Assembly: GCA_958510875.1 (NCBI GenBank)
Contig: OY294067.1
Location: forward strand, 57,362,039-57,426,038
Origin: Endomychus coccineus
Taxonomy: Eukaryota; Arthropoda; Insecta; Coleoptera; Endomychidae
Length of the DNA stretch: 64,000 nt
Reading direction: 5' to 3'
Shown: positions 33,590-44,659 of the stretch, in pieces
Numbering within the stretch: the stretch's first letter is position 1
Layout of the letters: the number at the start of each line of letters is the position of its first letter
Made by a program: the position numbers and the translations under genes
The notes under the pieces: model-generated
Seen by the model: only the letters and a program-made list of their open reading frames with translations
What the model was told of the DNA's origin: nothing
The model's database searches: none

Positions 33590-34800
33590 TCTATTGTATA
33601 TGCTCTTTCGTTATGTTAAAGTTCCTTGTCTAGATCCGTTTTTGTTACGAGACTCCAAAAACCAGACCTTAGGTCTTCCAAACAATGGGGGGTTGTGGTT
33701 TTTTATTTAATATCATTGAGAACCTTAGCCTTGTTAGGCCTTCGCAGTAGCGCTGTATGTGTACTGAGGCCTCCTCGTCTTCCTGGCAGAACCTGCGTAA
33801 GGTTGTATCTGCCAGTACGATATTGTTCTTGTGTTTGTTGAGCTCACAATACCATGTCATGAGTCCAACTATGATTCTAGTTGATCTTCTATTCTACTGA
33901 GTAGGTACTCCGCGCATTTTGGCGATGGTTCTTTAATGAACTCTTCAGCCTGTCTCATTCCCGGCACCTTGTTCCATCATTGTCGAGATTGATTTTTCAT
34001 CCAAGTACTGTTATATGAATTGCGCAGGGCTTTCACTATACACAGATGGGTTCTAGACCAATAAGTGCACACGTGCATCTTCTCAGGCCAATGAGTCAGC
34101 CTCTTCGTTGCTTTTGTAACTTGTGTGGCCAGGTACCCAGGCTAAAGCCAGTCTCTCTTGACTGCCCAACTCTTGTAGAGTTTCTAAGCAGTCCCAGACA
34201 TGTTTGGAATGGGACTAAATGCTTTTATAGCCGCTTGGCTGTCAGAGTGTATGGCTATGGTTTTCCCTGAAACTCCTTCCCCTAATAGCTCTTCGGCACA
34301 GTGATGTATTGTAGCAATTTCTGCCTGGAATGTTGTCGCGTGCTTACCCAATCTGACTGAGACTCTTCTTGGACTTGGCTATATATATTTCCCTGTTCCT
34401 GTACCTTCCTCGGTTTTGGAGCCATCTATATAACAGGCCATTTCTTCATTCATTGAAAGTCTTCCCTTAAATACCTCTATGTCTGTTATGACTATTTTGG
34501 AGCTTTTCTCAAAGCTATATTTGGGAAGCATCTCGTTCGATGGCATTCTAATTATGATGTCGGTTTCCAACACATTGTATAGCTCGTATACATCTTACCG
34601 TGCGCTTGTCCTCTGGTAAGTCTACTGGTGACTGACCTATCTTTGCCTTGTATGTAAATGTGAAGTGACGATATCTTCAGCAAAACTTCGGGAGAGGCGG
34701 TTGGGGTTGTTCTTATAACCCCTGTGGCAATTTTCCTCTACAAGTTCGTGGGTTTATTATTCAAATTTTTTTTGTTTACTCATCTCTTTGATTGTGAAAC
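33590..34800 (-). mobile_element. R1/I-type non-LTR retrotransposon, RT thumb plus RNase H
   Basis: Minus strand from ~34790: ..IATGVIRTTPTASPEVLLK and LHIYIQGKDRS (RT thumb), MACYIDGSKTEEGTGTG (RNase H first Asp), FQAEIATIHHCAEELL, TIAIHSDSQAAIKAF, then ..MRQAEEFIKEPSPK and CELNKHKNNIVLADTTLRRF. Stops and shifts throughout. It belongs to the same family as 28437-28985. Confidence 0.75.
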
Positions 34801-34849
34801 TGTTTAAATGGGAGATGCAGCTCTGATATCGCTAGGACTATAGCAATGG

Positions 34850-35410
34850 TTGATAATGATCGATCTTATGACATGTCAAGCGACGCGGAGAGTATGCGAA
34901 GCAGAAGATGACCGGTAAAATAAATAGGCGACGAACAGCAGTTGAAATAAGAAACGAAAGGGAAAACGTTCGTACATAGGGAGCGTATAGTAAGGTGGAA
35001 AATAAGTCGGCATATGGGTCAAAAAAAGTCCAGAGATTTCATCGTGTAGCTTGACTAGCTTTTGCTCGATAATAACAAAATTGGTGAGATTATCAGTGGG
35101 GTCATGTTTTGATCACGGATGAGAGCATTTTCTGCATAAATTCCATTGTTGGTAGAGAAATATTGTATGTATCGTCTTTCAGGAGAACAGAATGAACAAA
35201 TTAATTTTACTCTTTCGGTGAAGGCTCAGTTATGGTGTGAGGTGGCATATGTTCAGGACCACGCACATGATTTGTTGTGATCGATGCCAATACTTTAACT
35301 GCAGATAGGTAGGTACTATTAATTGGCCTGCAAGTTCCTCTAAATCCGATCAAAGATGTCTGGGATGTAGTAAGCAGACGATTTAGGTCGATAATTCCAG
35401 TCATGGAGCA
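34850..35410 (+). mobile_element. Tc1-like transposase remnant with internal deletion
   Basis: Plus strand: ..ITDESIFC (D1 motif) at ~35115, FGEGSVMV-stop-GGICSGPRT, VVIDANTLTADR, then, after a deletion that removes D2, LNPIKDVWDVVSRRFRSIIP (NPIEHxWD..RR.R region) ending near 35400. Three in-frame stops; otherwise one frame from 35204 to 35403. Confidence 0.7.
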
Positions 35411-35748
35411 AAAAGTACAAGTTTATCTCCTTTCCATATTATTTATTACTACTTCTTGTTTTCCGAACAAGGTTTTCGAGAATGTATGATATAAAATAGC
35501 ACTGTAGTTATTTGAACAGTCGAGCGAGAGGTTCTTCGTTCTTCGTCAGAGCAAAATCATTTTGTATGGTGTTACATGAAACAAATGTATTCATTTTGTT
35601 TTGATCAAGTAATTGATCTATTTTGACTCCAGAACTAAAATATCAATAACATTGAGAATACCCATTTTTTTTCAAAATTTCAACACGTCTTACATTACAA
35701 ATTAAGATGTTTTTAACATTCATTTAACGGAACTGTCAAGAAACTTAC

Positions 35749-35793
35749 CTGCTCGACCCATAAGTTCGTTGTCATGATTTGATTCTTGAGATT
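35749..35793 (-). CDS. Nicotinic acetylcholine receptor subunit, 45-bp exon (loop D region)
   Basis: This is an internal exon on the minus strand, with acceptor ..CATTCCAG at its high-coordinate side and donor GTAAGT at its low side. It encodes exactly 15 codons, NLKNQIMTTNLWVEQ, in phase 0. That string is the beta-strand around the loop-D tryptophan (..TTNLWVEQ..) in the ligand-binding domain of insect Cys-loop acetylcholine receptors, and a 45-bp exon here is typical of the family. The next exon downstream is 26211-26320, 9.4 kb away. The product is a synaptic, acetylcholine-gated cation-channel subunit. Transmembrane exons are not in the window, so the subunit number is left open. Confidence 0.9.
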
Positions 35794-35954
35794 CTGGAAT
35801 GAAAATACAATATATCAATGAAGAATAAATGAAGTGTACAAGGACTGTATCTCATTATTCAATTTATTTGTCATGAAGATATGGTAATCACGTGTAATTC
35901 ACATATCAGACAGTTCCATAGATTAATGGATTATCATCCAGTTGAAACTGTCTA

Positions 35955-36095
35955 CGACAGAGAAACACATGACCCCTCAACAAGACAGGTAACGTTCACA
36001 TCACAGACAGCTGATTGACAGACCATTCCATAACATAGATATCCCTGTCAATTCAAATAAACTTTTGCATAACATAGAGTGTAATTCCACGCCGT
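35955..36095 (-). repeat. Inverted copy of the 24.9-kb dispersed repeat
   Basis: Reverse complement matches 24893-25010, including ACTCTATGTTATGC, TTTATTTGAATTGACAGGGA and TGTTATGGAATGGTCTGTCA. Confidence 0.65.
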
Positions 36096-36099
36096 TAGC

Positions 36100-37410
36100 T
36101 GCTTCTACTCATATGGAATATTAAATATTCGTGAGCTTGGGTATGCAAAATAGCAAACTTCAAAAGATCCTTGCTTTCTTCACTATTACAGTGACATCAC
36201 ACGCGTAACCATAATGACAGATAACGTTGCTCTTCAGACTAAAAATCTCACTTTTAAAAATTTGAGTATTAAAATAACAATGCACAGACCATCGTTGCTA
36301 GGTTATTCCGCAATTGATTCCTCATAGAGTAAAATAGCATATATTGCTTCGATTCATAAGCTGACGATTCCTCACCCAAACTTTTCTAATCTCAAACGCA
36401 ATATGGCTTTTATTTTGTTTCAGTGTTGCTCTCGAAAACCGTCACCACTTCATCTACTCACCAGCTGTAAAGTTACACTTTGAAGATGTTTATTTGATTT
36501 CTTGAATATTGACATGAACAAAATGAAGTAACCTTCATCAGGTTTGTTTGGATGTAAAATTAACTTGAAGTTAGTTTTGAAACATTTTAATCTAAACGTA
36601 ACAAGCCTTTGTAGTTCAGTTTCAATCGTTTGAGTCCAATTTGGTTAATTCTGTTTCGGAATATTCACTGAACGATAATATTACTCCTATTTTCCGCAAG
36701 ACGCTCCATAATGATGTAGAAAGTACCGAAACTCACAGAGCAGAAAATTGCCATAGGGGCGAGCATACGTTGTCAAAACCTGGAAGATATAAATATTTGT
36801 TTTCAATTTGGAATATCTCACAGCAGAATGGCGTGAATTCAATATTTGAACATATTTGTTCAAATACAGTATTATGTGAAACGTTTTCAAACCCACATGA
36901 ACATATCTTCGAATACGTTATGGAAGAATTCTCCGAATTCAATATAAACATTTTGCAACTCAAGTTTCTTAAAATAATAACTGCAAACCTTACAAAATGT
37001 ATACTTCTGCCTCCTTACTAATAAGTCCTTTTTGTAGACATCAATTTAGCAGTGTTAGAGGATCTCCCAGAAATGAAAGAATTGAAGATTGGGAGTTACC
37101 AGTTGAACTCGTTAATCAAATTAAATGAAGAATATATATTGGATGAAGGTTAACAAAATTTGGTATACAACAACACAACAACACAATTATTAAATTAGAC
37201 GAAAATCTGGTTATGGGAATGATAGCTAATGAATTTAAAGACTGTTCGAATTCAGGTTCATCCCAAGTGGTAACCTGAGAGAAAGTTATCAATGTCGCTT
37301 GTTCTATTTCTTTCGCCAGCTCAGGTTCTTTTGAAAGATTCGGAATCAGCGACAGCTAATTAACAAGAATTGCAAACAGTGATCGATTTCGCGCTGGACT
37401 ACGCCGTTGA
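36100..37410. other. No gene recognised; one long open frame
   Basis: A 126-codon plus-strand frame at 36641-37021 has no motif I recognise. Both strands are open over part of it, which argues against coding. The rest is featureless AT-rich DNA. Confidence 0.4.
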
Positions 37411-37418
37411 TAGATAGA

Positions 37419-37452
37419 TATCCCTCTCTCTCTTTCTCTCTCTTTCTCTCTC

Positions 37453-37492
<40 letters not shown>
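37419..37492. repeat. CT microsatellite
   Basis: ~70 bp of (CT)n with occasional TTT or G interruptions, followed by the palindrome GATAAGCTTATC at 37493. Confidence 0.95.
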
Positions 37493-37732
37493 GATAAGCT
37501 TATCGAACGAGTAGGTGGTGAAGCTTTCTTCAAAAGGTAATTAGTTCTTATGAAACCATTGGAGCGTCGGCGACCCCACGCTCAAGATTTAGAAAATATG
37601 TTCAATTTAGAATATCGGGGGCGGACCCCACCCATACGTTATCAAGGCGACCTATAGAAATAAGACTAGGCGCAATAACGGTCCACGAAGCTTCTTATCA
37701 ACTCCACGTGGTTTTCCCCTGGGGAAAAGTAC

Positions 37733-38930
37733 CAGTGGCTTAACTACCGCCGGTCCAGCCGTTGCAATTACGTGGGACCCCCGGGTTCAAGAAGCCCCCA
37801 ACTGAGGTTTTCTTTTGTTATGATATCATTTTACACTTGATACGTTGTAGTTGTGTGACAAGAATATTAATTAGTTATTTTAATAAAAATTGAGATAAAA
37901 TATTTCACAATGAGAGCCTCTTTGTCAATGAGAGATCTTTGTCAGAATATTTGACTTTTTGGGGTCCCAATATTTCAAAAACCAAATTTGAGACCCACAA
38001 ATTGTGAAATTCATCATTTGTTTTTAAAAAGATTGACAAATAAATTGATAATATTGTGGTTTCGGAAAACTGAAGTTGTTTTCCTGCTCTCATGTCTTGC
38101 AACGGGACCTTGTTCAGAGTCTCGTTATAAGAAATTCAAAATTTTTCGTCGTAACATTAGGGAAGAATCCAAATTTAAGGATTCACTTGTCGTGCCCTTC
38201 TGGGGTCCCCGTTCCAGATATAGGATCCAACTTCTAACTGTAAAATTGTGATTTTAATAAAATGTATAAAAATGTTAAATAAATATTGAATACGTGCACC
38301 AAAAAGTAAATTTTCGCGTTTTGCGAAAAACGACTAAAAAGAGCCGAACGTCATTTCGATGAACTCTGCGAGGACCAACGTCTATCTGACGGCAAATAAC
38401 GCTTCAAAATAAATGTTTACCTCGCATATTTGGACATCGCGATCAGTTAGCTGAACCATCTATTCGTTGTGTTGAATCAAATCGTTGATTCATTTACAAT
38501 TATTCAGTCACAAGCCTCATTGTAGTTGATCAAATTTCTAAGATAAGTTCCATCAGGAAACTGGCTAACTTAATATTGGTATTTTACTCTCTCGGCTAGC
38601 TTTCCGGACGTCTGCTCAGTAATTTCATTCTTTTTAACCATTCCAGTGAACATTGCAACAGCAGAGGTGACGAACCCGTTAAGAGGAAACCTGGATGCAA
38701 TAATTGAAAAACTTGTAAAGGCGGAAGTTCACAGGGCGGGATTTTAAAGATTGTTACCAAGATATAATCGTATAGAAGATAGGTTGTGAGATTATGGATT
38801 GTAACATTGATCGTAAGCTTACAAGATGGATAGCGAGATTGAAATTGAACATGGATAACATAGTAAACACAGGAAAAGGGGCAGACTATGTTGTTGCACT
38901 GAGGTCCCGGCAGGATCAGTTACGCCACTG
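37733..38930. mobile_element. Non-autonomous hAT element
   Basis: Left end CAGTGGCTTAACTACCGCCG and right end, read inward, CAGTGGCGTAACTGATCCTG, flanked by 8-bp direct repeats AAAAGTAC (37725-37732) and AAAAGTTC (38931-38938). Length 1198 bp. Interior frames (37905-38102 minus and 37988-38251 plus) overlap antisense to each other and show no transposase domain. Confidence 0.85.
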
Positions 38931-39005
38931 AAAAGTTCCACTGGATAACTCAGCTAAGTATACTTCAGTCCTGTAAAATAACAGTCAAAAAGCGAAAATG
39001 AAGCT

Positions 39006-40094
39006 ATTTTGCTACTATTGACCGATTTGGACGTTCTTGGTGTCAAAATGTTCGGGAAAGAACGCCGAACCAGGAGACCTTATTTTGAACGCGCGATTTT
39101 GTTATCCCTATTTGTTGATACAGAATTAAGCCTATAATTAATTGTGGATTTAGACTGATAATTAACTAATGTGTTAGACAAAAAAATATGAAAAGAAATC
39201 GGTCGAAAATGGAAAATTACAACCAAAATTTGCAAACGGTGCATCACTAGCGTAGAAAAATCACTCGAGGGTTTTATAAGTCGCTGATCACGAATCCGTT
39301 GTCATAATCGGAAAATTCTACTTTATTGACTGGAAAACTAGACATATTCATGGAAAATCTCTGCCAAAATTTGCGAATGTTGTATTACTAGCGGATGCTA
39401 ATCACGACTCTGTTGCCAGAATCAGGAAATTAAGCTTTGTTGGTAGTACAACTTTACATTTCTTTTATTTTGTAATTCATTTCAAAATTATTTTTTCTTA
39501 CAAAAAGATTATATTTTATGGAGACAGAAAATTCGAGTATTCATTCACAGCGATCTCTAAATCCTCCGAGTGTAGTCTTTTACGCTAATGATGCACAGTT
39601 TGCCAATTTTGCTTGTGATTTTCCATGGAAATGTCGTGTTTTCCGGTCAATAAAGTATTATTTCCCGATTCTGACAACGGATTCGTAATCAGCGACCTCG
39701 AAAACCCCCGAGTGAATTTTTTTACGCTCGTGATGCAAAATTTGCAGATTCTCATAGAAATTTTCTATGAAAATGCCGAGTTTTCCAGCCAAATATGTAG
39801 AATTTTCCGATTCTGAAGACAGAATCGTGATCAGCGACCTCGAAAACCCCCGAGTGAATTTTAAACGCTCGTGATGCACCGTTTGCAGATTTTGGTTATA
39901 ATTTTTCATGAAAATGTCGATCAGCGATCTCGAAAACACCCGAGTAAAAATCAACAATTAATTAGAGGCTCAATTGGTAATTAATAAATAGGGATAACAA
40001 AAGCCCGTGTTCAAAATAGGGCCTTCTGGTTTGGGGCGCTTTCCCGATTATTTTGACACCAAGAACGTCCAAATCGGTCAAAAGTAGCAAAATC
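39006..40094. mobile_element. Foldback element with internal ~142-bp units
   Basis: The outer arms ATTTTGCTACTATTGACCGA.. (39006) and ..AAAGTAGCAAAAT (40094) are inverted repeats with CGATTTGGACGTTCTTGGTG inside. The interior is made of units carrying GATCAGCGACCTCGAAAACC. AGCGAC starts at 39691 and 39833 (142 bp apart), with a shortened third at 39923, and inverted units occupy 39200-39450. A partial copy is at 18246-18478. Confidence 0.85.
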
Positions 40095-41520
40095 ACGATG
40101 TGAAATGCCAAGTTTACCAGACTACTTCCCTGCTAGCCAAGAAGTCGGTGGCCCGGATACGGAATATCGAGTTACGCGACACGTCGCTGCTAGAACTGCC
40201 TGACATCTTGTTCTAATAAGATATGATAATTCATATAACTTTATTTCGAATTGAATTGAATTATTTTAAGGGACCCAAAAGTAATAATTTCTTGGATTAT
40301 TACAAGTCATCTCAAATATAAGCAAGTTCTTGATCAGTTAGGAAAGATTACTTTGGAGAACGTTAGTACCTACTTTCTCATTTTCTTAGAAAATTACTAG
40401 TCAGCTAGATTTGTTCAGTCTCAATATCATTATCACATGAGGTGATAATGATATTATGCATTAATGTGAATTAAATACAGTCAGCCATTACATAATGAAA
40501 ATCTATTCTAATCTTAAATAAAATAACTATAAAAAGTTCGATATTCACTAGTGTTATAAATAAATGTAATATTTGTTTGAAAAGCTACGAAACGGTGTTG
40601 GCGAATACATTTATTTATGAAACTAGTGGACATGGAACTTTTATTATTTTATTCAACATTAACGTAAAGTCCACAAACAATGTTCCTCTATCATTATTAT
40701 TCAATAAAGTTACAGTAATATGTGTGACTGAGTGAAACTAAACTGCACCTCAAAGGGTGGGTTTGAATGGTATTCTGTACTGCATTTCTATATCCCAAGA
40801 CACATCAAACATTAATCTCTTAGAATCAACTTTATGCTCGCTTACACACCGCTCCACCGCTATCGTATTCGGTGTTCACCAAACATCTACGTGTGAAAGG
40901 CGGTTTATGTTTATTCGCTTTCACATCAGGTGCTTTCATCCTGCCACTAGGAAGAAATACACGTTACAGTCAACCTTTTCATTCAATTCACACTATTCAT
41001 CCGGAAAATAAAGTTCCTCATTGTCAATGCTACCGAAACGTTTCTCATCAATAATTTTGTTTACTATAAACCGACATTCAAACACCTTTTCGTTATGATC
41101 TAATAAAGTGAGAATTGGAACTCAGAATAATGTATTTTCAATTCAAAAACAATGTCATGGATCGATTCATCGAGAATATTGTGAATTCATAACAAGGTAA
41201 ATTGAAGGAAAATGTAATCATATATCCAGCTGAAAATATCAGGTGGCACGAATTATTTACACTCGAATGGAAATAACAAAGTTTTCCTCGAAATGTGAGC
41301 TGACATGTTATATGTGGGTTTTATGTTATTGAGTCTCTCCCCACAAAACGTTACATAATTGATTTTAGAGCAAGGCCATATCCTATTAAAATTCAGGTTC
41401 CGTTTAATGTCTGAAAAGATGATTGGAAAATTTAGTTATTACTCATCGAGGAGAATTATATTAAGTAATGATTAATACAATATTTATTGAAAAATACTTT
41501 TTCCGCCTACCTCTATCCAA
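40095..41520. other. No gene recognised
   Basis: AT-rich; an ATCATTATCACATGAGGTGATAATGAT palindrome region at ~40428-40454. The 84-codon frame at 40757 has no known motif. Confidence 0.4.
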
Positions 41521-41560
41521 AGTATACATTTCTTGGCATCATTGTAGGGAGCAAAGTCGT

Positions 41561-41612
41561 ACTTTTCCTCCCTAGAGAGGAAAAGTACTTTTACTCCCTA
41601 GGGAGGAAAAGT
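41561..41612. promoter_or_regulatory. Two abutting 26-bp palindromes upstream of tyrosine-recombinase copy 1
   Basis: 41561-41586 has perfect 10-bp arms ACTTTTCCTC and GAGGAAAAGT around the spacer CCTAGA. 41587-41612 has arms ACTTTTACTC and GAGGAAAAGT (one mismatch) around CCTAGG. Arm-spacer-arm with a 6-bp spacer is the geometry of a tyrosine-recombinase core site. A promoter role is equally possible: a perfect CRE-like TGACGTCA follows at 41618-41625 and an ACGTCA again at ~41630. Confidence 0.6.
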
Positions 41613-41932
41613 AAAAGTGACGTCATGGTACGTCATCATTAAAATAACTTATACGGCATTGACGTTCTAAACTATATTCTATTATATAAGTATAAATTTT
41701 GCCGTTTATTTATAGAACACAGTGTATTTTGCAAAATGGTAGAAATCAGTAAATTGTTATTTAAATTTAACGATTTTTACATTAATAAGTTGACTTCAAT
41801 TCATAGATTCATCCGGTTTTCGAATTTAGGACAGAAATATTATAGCATGCTATGATCGATTGACAGATTAACAGTTTCAAAGTGTGTAACGCGCTATAAT
41901 ATATCTACAAAATATAAAATAATATTTAAAAA

Positions 41933-42707
41933 ATGGGTGATTCAAGCGAATTTGAAAATATAAATAATACACCACCGGATATTTTGGAACAAGTTATTGT
42001 AACAATACAATCTCTATTACCCAAAAAATCTAAAGAAAATACGAAAAATAGTATTTACATTTCAAGCAATGGGCCGAAGAAAAGCATATTCGTACTTACT
42101 CAGAAAATGTTATTTTGGGGTATTTTTCGCTATTAGCAAATACATTAAAAGCCTCTACATTGTTGTACAAGTATTCGATGCTACGTACGATGCTTCAAAT
42201 GAAAGAAAATGTGGATATTAAATACCCAAAATTAATTGCTTTCTTGAAAAGACAAAACCAAGGATATAAGCCTAATAAGGTAAAAACCTTCTCAAGAGAG
42301 GAAATGAATAAATCTTTAGTAGAAGCCCCCGAAGATAATTATTCATTAATGAAGGTAAGATACTTTCAAGAAGTAAATATATCAAGAAAATAAAAGTTAA
42401 ACGGCAAATATTATAATAGAGCTACAACAATACGGTATGTCCATGATTCCGCAGATATTGGTCGTGAGTCCCGGTAGCGAAGAGTAGATGCTCCGCTCAC
42501 AGTTCATGATAAGCTTGTAGTTGTTGGTTCAAATTCCGGCGTCGACAGCTTTTTTTTAAATTCTTTTTTCTTTGTTTTGTAGGTTCTCCTCATTTTCGGA
42601 ATTTCAGGAGCATGCAGGTGTGACGAGCTCCTTAAAATGGCCACTACAGATATTGAAGATAAAGGTTCAATTTTAATAGTAATAGTAATAGTATATACCA
42701 AATCCTA
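41933..42707 (+). pseudogene. Crypton-like tyrosine recombinase, copy 1 (N-terminal part, spliced, C-terminus missing)
   Basis: Exon 1 (41933-42354) starts MGDSSEFENINNTPPDILEQ and reaches LLPKKSK. A frameshift near 42025 and one stop lead into the frame HFKQWAEEKHIRTYSENVIL, then GYFSLLANTLKASTL, YKYSMLRTML, KYPKLIAFLKRQNQGYKPNK and APEDNYSLMK. Donor GTAAGA lies at 42355 and acceptor TTTTGTAG ends at 42582; the 228-bp intron joins phase 0 to VLLIFGISGACRCDELL, which includes the catalytic box-I Arg. The frame closes at 42707, before the HxxR..Y region. The N-terminal part is the SAM-like arm-binding/core-binding domain of Crypton-type recombinases. No HxxR or Tyr is present, so it cannot recombine alone. 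Confidence 0.75.
42461..42549 (+). ncRNA. tRNA-like sequence or SINE head inside the recombinase intron
   Basis: Within intron 42355-42582. An A-box-like TAGCGAAGAGTAG (42475-42487) and a B-box-like GGTTCAAATTC (42526-42536) are ~50 bp apart. Sequence before and after (CCCGG.. / ..CCGGCGTCGAC) could form a weak acceptor stem. Better explained as a tRNA-derived SINE or tRNA pseudogene than a working tRNA. It is followed by T-rich sequence (TTTTTTTT at 42550). Confidence 0.45.
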
Positions 42708-42973
42708 AAACAAATATACAGAGAACGTACTGCGTTGCCTCTAGCTCTCACTTTTAGTGGTATTCAAATAACCACTGCTCAAAACTGCACGTTTAACATT
42801 GGTATAAATAATTACTCTACCACAAATTAAAAATATGTAGGGTGCAAGAATGGAAATCACTTGCCTATAAGTTATACTGTACCTACTTTTACTTCTTTAA
42901 TAAATTTTGTTTGTTAGTTTCATAAATAAATTATTTAAAAATGACTTATTTGAGGGAGGCGGAAAAATCATAT

Positions 42974-43057
42974 GTATAACATGGGAGTAAAGTGCCTTTT
43001 CCTCCCTTGAAACTCCATCCTCGGGAGGAAAAGTAGCACTTTCCTCCCTTGTTATAC
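42974..43057. repeat. 84-bp palindrome at the 3' flank of recombinase copy 1
   Basis: The left arm GTATAACATGGGAGTAAAGT then GCC, with CTTTTCCTCCC, pairs with GGGAGGAAAAG, then GCACTTTCCTCCCTTGTTATAC. The centre is a 16-bp spacer TTGAAACTCCATCCTC. It uses the same CTTTTCCTC/GAGGAAAAG arms as the 5' palindromes at 41561-41612. Similarity extends outward to AAAATAG.. at ~43068. Confidence 0.85.
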
Positions 43058-43544
43058 AAATAGCTATTTTCTCCTCTCACTGTAGTATAAGGGAGTATTG
43101 TAATAGATCTAAAATAAATTGAATTTTCACGTTTTATAATCGATCTAGGAAGATAGGCTTCAGTTTTCATACGGTTCCATGAATGTAATTGCAATCCCCA
43201 TGAGAACAAATGACCGAGCAGAAACAATTGCAAACCACCCAGAATATGAGCCATTTTTGACCCAAGTGACCGAATGAGCCTCGCCAGTAGAAACTTCGGT
43301 AATAAGTACTCATCCTCAGTTACAATGTGATTACCATTATGAAGAGTTCGATATACATTTTCCGAACTTGATATAAAACAGGCCGGTTTGATTATAATTG
43401 GTAATTTTGTTTCCTCGACATGTTCAGAATGCTACTATTTTCTTCGTTTGTTTAATATTGATCAATTTTGCTAACAACTAAAGTTGACCGGTTACTCCAG
43501 TAAACGGAGGACTTGTTTACTAATTTTTTTTCTAATGGACCGAT

Positions 43545-44652
43545 TTAGATCTGTGAGGTTTTATTCGATTCGTTTTGACACCTAAATCAAAGCTTACAAC
43601 TTTCTGTCCTTGACAAATTATTAATTTTTTTAATAAACAACAAACAGTGGCAAAAAAATTGTTTAAAAGCTATTTTCCATTGATTTCAAGCAGGTGAGCG
43701 TATTTTCTTATTTATTGGACCGGTAAACAGTATTTATTTAATGTTTACAACAATTTTGTTGATAAATAAACAATTCGTTAGTCAACAAAATAATAAAAAA
43801 TCCAAATTTTCTAAATATTCGAGATTTTCGGATAACTTTTACTTACTAAACATGAATTCGATATCCATTTTTCAATTAGTTGCTAATATAATTAGTTAAT
43901 AAGCAATTTCTTATTTAAAAAATTAACAAAAAATAATTTTTTTCTAAATATTCGACATTAGAGTCATTTTCGGAAAATTAGGACTTATTAAACATGAATT
44001 TGATGTCCATCTGTTAATTACTTCCTAATAGCACTAGTTGATAAACAATTTGTTAGTCAACATATTAACAAAAAAACATTCCAGATTAGAGTCATTTTCG
44101 GATAATTAGGACCTGGATAAATATTTTCTCAAATCAAGGAAAGGTTATATTCTGAAATAAATTGAAAAAACACATTTCGAATTGTATTTAAATTAGTTTT
44201 AATTAAATTGAGACAAAATTTTGAGATATCATTATGTACATTATTAGTTTTCATCATCGTCATCTTCATTATTATCATCATTGTTACAATAAAATGGTGT
44301 AAAAATATCTTCATCGCTGTCATCTTCATTTTCAATTCTATTACCATCAGTCATCACATCCATCATTTTCTTCTTGGAAACTATTTTTTCTAAAATTATT
44401 GGAACAGTTCCCCATACAATTTCCTCATGTTGGTGAACAATCCATATTTTATCAAATTCGTGTTTAGCAGGTCCTAATTATCCGAAAGAAAAATACACTC
44501 TACCTGATTAAAATCAATGGAAAGTAGCGTTTATAATTTTTTTTGGTCACCATTTATTGTTTATTAACAAAATAAACAATTTTTCAAGGACCGAAAGTGG
44601 TAAACTTTGATCTTGGTGTCCAGACGAATCGAATAAGTCCACACAGATCAAA
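43545..44652. mobile_element. Foldback element with internal ~143-bp units
   Basis: The left arm (..AGATCTGTGAGG.., TTATTCGATTCGTTTTGACA, TTTCCATTGATTT..) is inverted at 44490-44652 (..AAATCAATGGAAAGTAGCG, TGTCCAGACGAATCGAATAA, ..ACACAGATC). Inside, CATGAATT(C/T)GAT(A/G)TCCAT recurs at 43851 and 43994, 143 bp apart, with CGGATAATTAGGAC repeats. No transposase; runs of TCATCN in 44240-44360 give a spurious acidic frame. Confidence 0.8.
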
Positions 44653-44659
44653 ATAGGTT

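Noticed and set aside
36641..37021. 126-codon plus-strand frame
   Set aside because: No recognisable motif, overlapped by two antisense open frames, AT-rich codon pattern; could be chance.
42461..42549. Functional tRNA gene
   Set aside because: Box A and B are present but the acceptor and anticodon stems do not pair well; a SINE or pseudogene fits better.
44129..44347. Met/Lys/Asn-rich minus frame and its plus-strand counterpart
   Set aside because: Produced by imperfect TCATCN repeats inside a foldback element.
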